Assembly: GCA_947176685.1 (NCBI GenBank)
Contig: CAMWRL010000088.1
Span: 1-7,419, forward strand
Direction of reading: 5' to 3'
From: an uncultured Ruminococcus sp.
GTDB lineage: Bacteria; Bacillota; Clostridia; Oscillospirales; Ruminococcaceae
DNA length: 7,419 nucleotides
A program made the position numbers and the translations under genes. Under the pieces are notes generated by a model that was given only the letters and a program-made list of their open reading frames with translations, was not told where the DNA came from and searched no databases. Numbering within the stretch: position 1 is the first letter of the stretch; every line of letters starts with the position of its first letter. This document shows positions 6,412 through 7,419 of this stretch, in pieces.

Positions 6412-6424
6412 AATCCGTCACCTA

Positions 6425-7419
6425 TTACTTTCTGATACTGTCAAGATACTGCGTCATATCGGTGTGCAGTTCTATTGCAGTCTGTCTTATGTCTGTTCCG
6501 TCATATGAAATTTTTTCTATAGCTGTATTGTAAAATTCTTTCATACGGGCAAGTTCCATATACGGACTTACTGTTACAGTGTTCATAGAGTTGAGCATTT
6601 CGGCATTTTCATACGCAAGTCCGGTAAGCTTTCCGGTCTGCTCCAGTCTCCCCTCTGCGTATCGTGACGCCGGAATACCTCTGGACGTTCCGAGAATGTC
6701 CGCACAGTCGGGATTGTTAAGCAGAAAATCCATAAAAGCCGCCGCCTCATCGGGATACTGAGTGTTTGCGGAAACAGCATACATCAAAGAGGGTTTGACA
6801 AACCAGCCGTCCGAGTTTCCGTTATCGGTTAGAAATTCTCCGGCTTGCAGTATGCCGTCATCAAGTACCGACTCATATTTTCCGACAGCACTGCCCCATT
6901 CAAGAACGCCTGCGATATTACCGCCTATGAACTCCGGCGACTGGTACAAAGCGGTGTTGCCGTCCTCATCGGTACGGGTGCGGACGTTTCTTATAACGTG
7001 ACTGTCCTCAAGACGTTTATAAAATTTCAGTGCGTTTTCAATATCATCAACGCTGAAACCAAGATTTCCGTCCATATCAATGAAAATCTTTCCGGTAGTC
7101 TGCTGGACGTACACTACTGACAGATACCACGCCGTTCCGCCAGACTGTATGTCAAGGTCAAGCGGATAACGTCCGTAAGGCTGGAATACTTCCCCAAGTG
7201 AAACAAGCTCGTCCCAAGTCTGCGGATAAGAAGCCCCGACCTGTTCAAAGACCCTTGAATTATAGAAAAGTCCACGACCAGTCAGGGAAACCGCTACGGC
7301 ATTCAGATGACCGTTGATAGTACCAAATGACAACATTTCGTCACTGAATCCCGACAGGTCAAGAAAGTTGTCAAGCAGGCTGAGGTCATAAAAACCCTCG
7401 CCGTCACCTGACAGCGTAA
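6425..7419 (-). CDS. ABC transporter sugar-binding protein, family 1 (5' partial)
   Basis: The frame is open to the right edge of the window, so the start and any lipoprotein signal are missing; 330 residues and the stop are visible. An internal Met at 7336 is not the start, because the upstream codons encode the conserved stretch LLDNFLDLSGFSDEMLSFGT. Family 1 solute-binding features include AVSLTGRGLFYNSRVFEQVG followed by YPQTWDEL; a central domain with LEWGSAVGKYESV; and the C-terminal hinge-side sequence YPDEAAAFMDFLLNNPDCAD, then ILGTSRGIPASRYA. The protein should capture an oligosaccharide outside the membrane and deliver it to the two permeases encoded downstream. Many aromatic residues suit sugar stacking. 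The substrate is not readable from sequence; the GH105 gene suggests unsaturated rhamnogalacturonan oligosaccharides. The gene is followed closely by hairpin copy B, which could stabilise its mRNA. Confidence 0.93.
   Translation of the reverse strand, partial: TLSGDGEGFYDLSLLDNFLDLSGFSDEMLSFGTINGHLNAVAVSLTGRGLFYNSRVFEQVGASYPQTWDELVSLGEVFQPYGRYPLDLDIQSGGTAWYLSVVYVQQTTGKIFIDMDGNLGFSVDDIENALKFYKRLEDSHVIRNVRTRTDEDGNTALYQSPEFIGGNIAGVLEWGSAVGKYESVLDDGILQAGEFLTDNGNSDGWFVKPSLMYAVSANTQYPDEAAAFMDFLLNNPDCADILGTSRGIPASRYAEGRLEQTGKLTGLAYENAEMLNSMNTVTVSPYMELARMKEFYNTAIEKISYDGTDIRQTAIELHTDMTQYLDSIRK

Larger units (their letters stand above)
6154..6424 (-). other. Structured, AT-rich intra-operon intergenic region
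   Basis: This 271-bp gap separates the binding-protein gene from the permease genes, while the other junctions of the operon overlap. Apart from the permease ribosome-binding site at its left end I see no convincing gene in it. It contains three exact 12-bp repeats, two related hairpins, a perfect 14-bp palindrome, two smaller inverted repeats, and a 10-bp inverted repeat (GATTGGTGAC at 6165-6174 and GTCACCAATC at 6406-6415) around nearly the whole stretch. Known possibilities are a differential-expression element like those between malE and malF, regulator binding sites, or a small non-autonomous mobile repeat. Confidence 0.7.

Noticed and set aside
7334..7336. Internal ATG as start of the binding-protein gene
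   Set aside because: At least 27 in-frame upstream codons encode family-typical sequence (LDLSGFSDE), so the true start is beyond 7419.

Overview
The window looks like chromosomal DNA from a fermentative, plant-fibre-using Firmicute of the Clostridia. A Ruminococcus-like member of the Oscillospiraceae is my best guess, at modest confidence. The grounds are moderately AT-rich DNA, short intergenic gaps, the style of the EAL protein and the CUT1 transporter, TcdA sequence features of the Gram-positive type, and an intracellular GH105 enzyme for pectin fragments. No phage, insertion sequence with a transposase, tRNA, rRNA or CRISPR array was found.

Plus-strand half (1-3332). First comes the 3' part of a gene for a protein whose EAL (c-di-GMP phosphodiesterase-type) domain is joined to a long C-terminal right-handed beta-solenoid made of about 28-residue coils. 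Next is a canonical ychF (ribosome-associated ATPase/GTPase). The third gene is tcdA (tRNA ct6A cyclase/dehydratase, an E1-like enzyme), joined to ychF by an ATGA overlap. The three genes are closely spaced and may be co-transcribed.

Convergence point (about 3312-3342). A compact bidirectional terminator hairpin lies inside the ends of both convergent genes. The stop codons of tcdA and of the opposing glycoside hydrolase gene both fall in or at the edge of its 6-nt loop.

Minus-strand half (7419-3327, transcribed leftward). This is a sugar-oligomer uptake and processing operon: a solute-binding protein (5' end outside the window), two CUT1-type permeases and a GH105 unsaturated rhamnogalacturonyl hydrolase. 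The last three genes are tightly coupled by 4-nt and 1-nt overlaps. The likely job is to import unsaturated rhamnogalacturonan (pectin) oligosaccharides and remove the terminal unsaturated galacturonate in the cytoplasm. No ATPase gene is present, so a shared MsmX-type ATPase encoded elsewhere is expected.

The most unusual non-coding stretch is the 271-bp gap (6154-6424) between the solute-binding-protein gene and the first permease gene. It holds three exact copies of TTATAGGTCACC. Two of them form matching imperfect hairpins, and a 10-bp inverted repeat bounds the stretch. A perfect 14-bp palindrome and further hairpins are also present. A 7-nt element could pair either with the permease ribosome-binding site or with an upstream copy of the same sequence. 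It could be an intra-operon RNA control element, a set of operator sites, or a dispersed MITE-like repeat.
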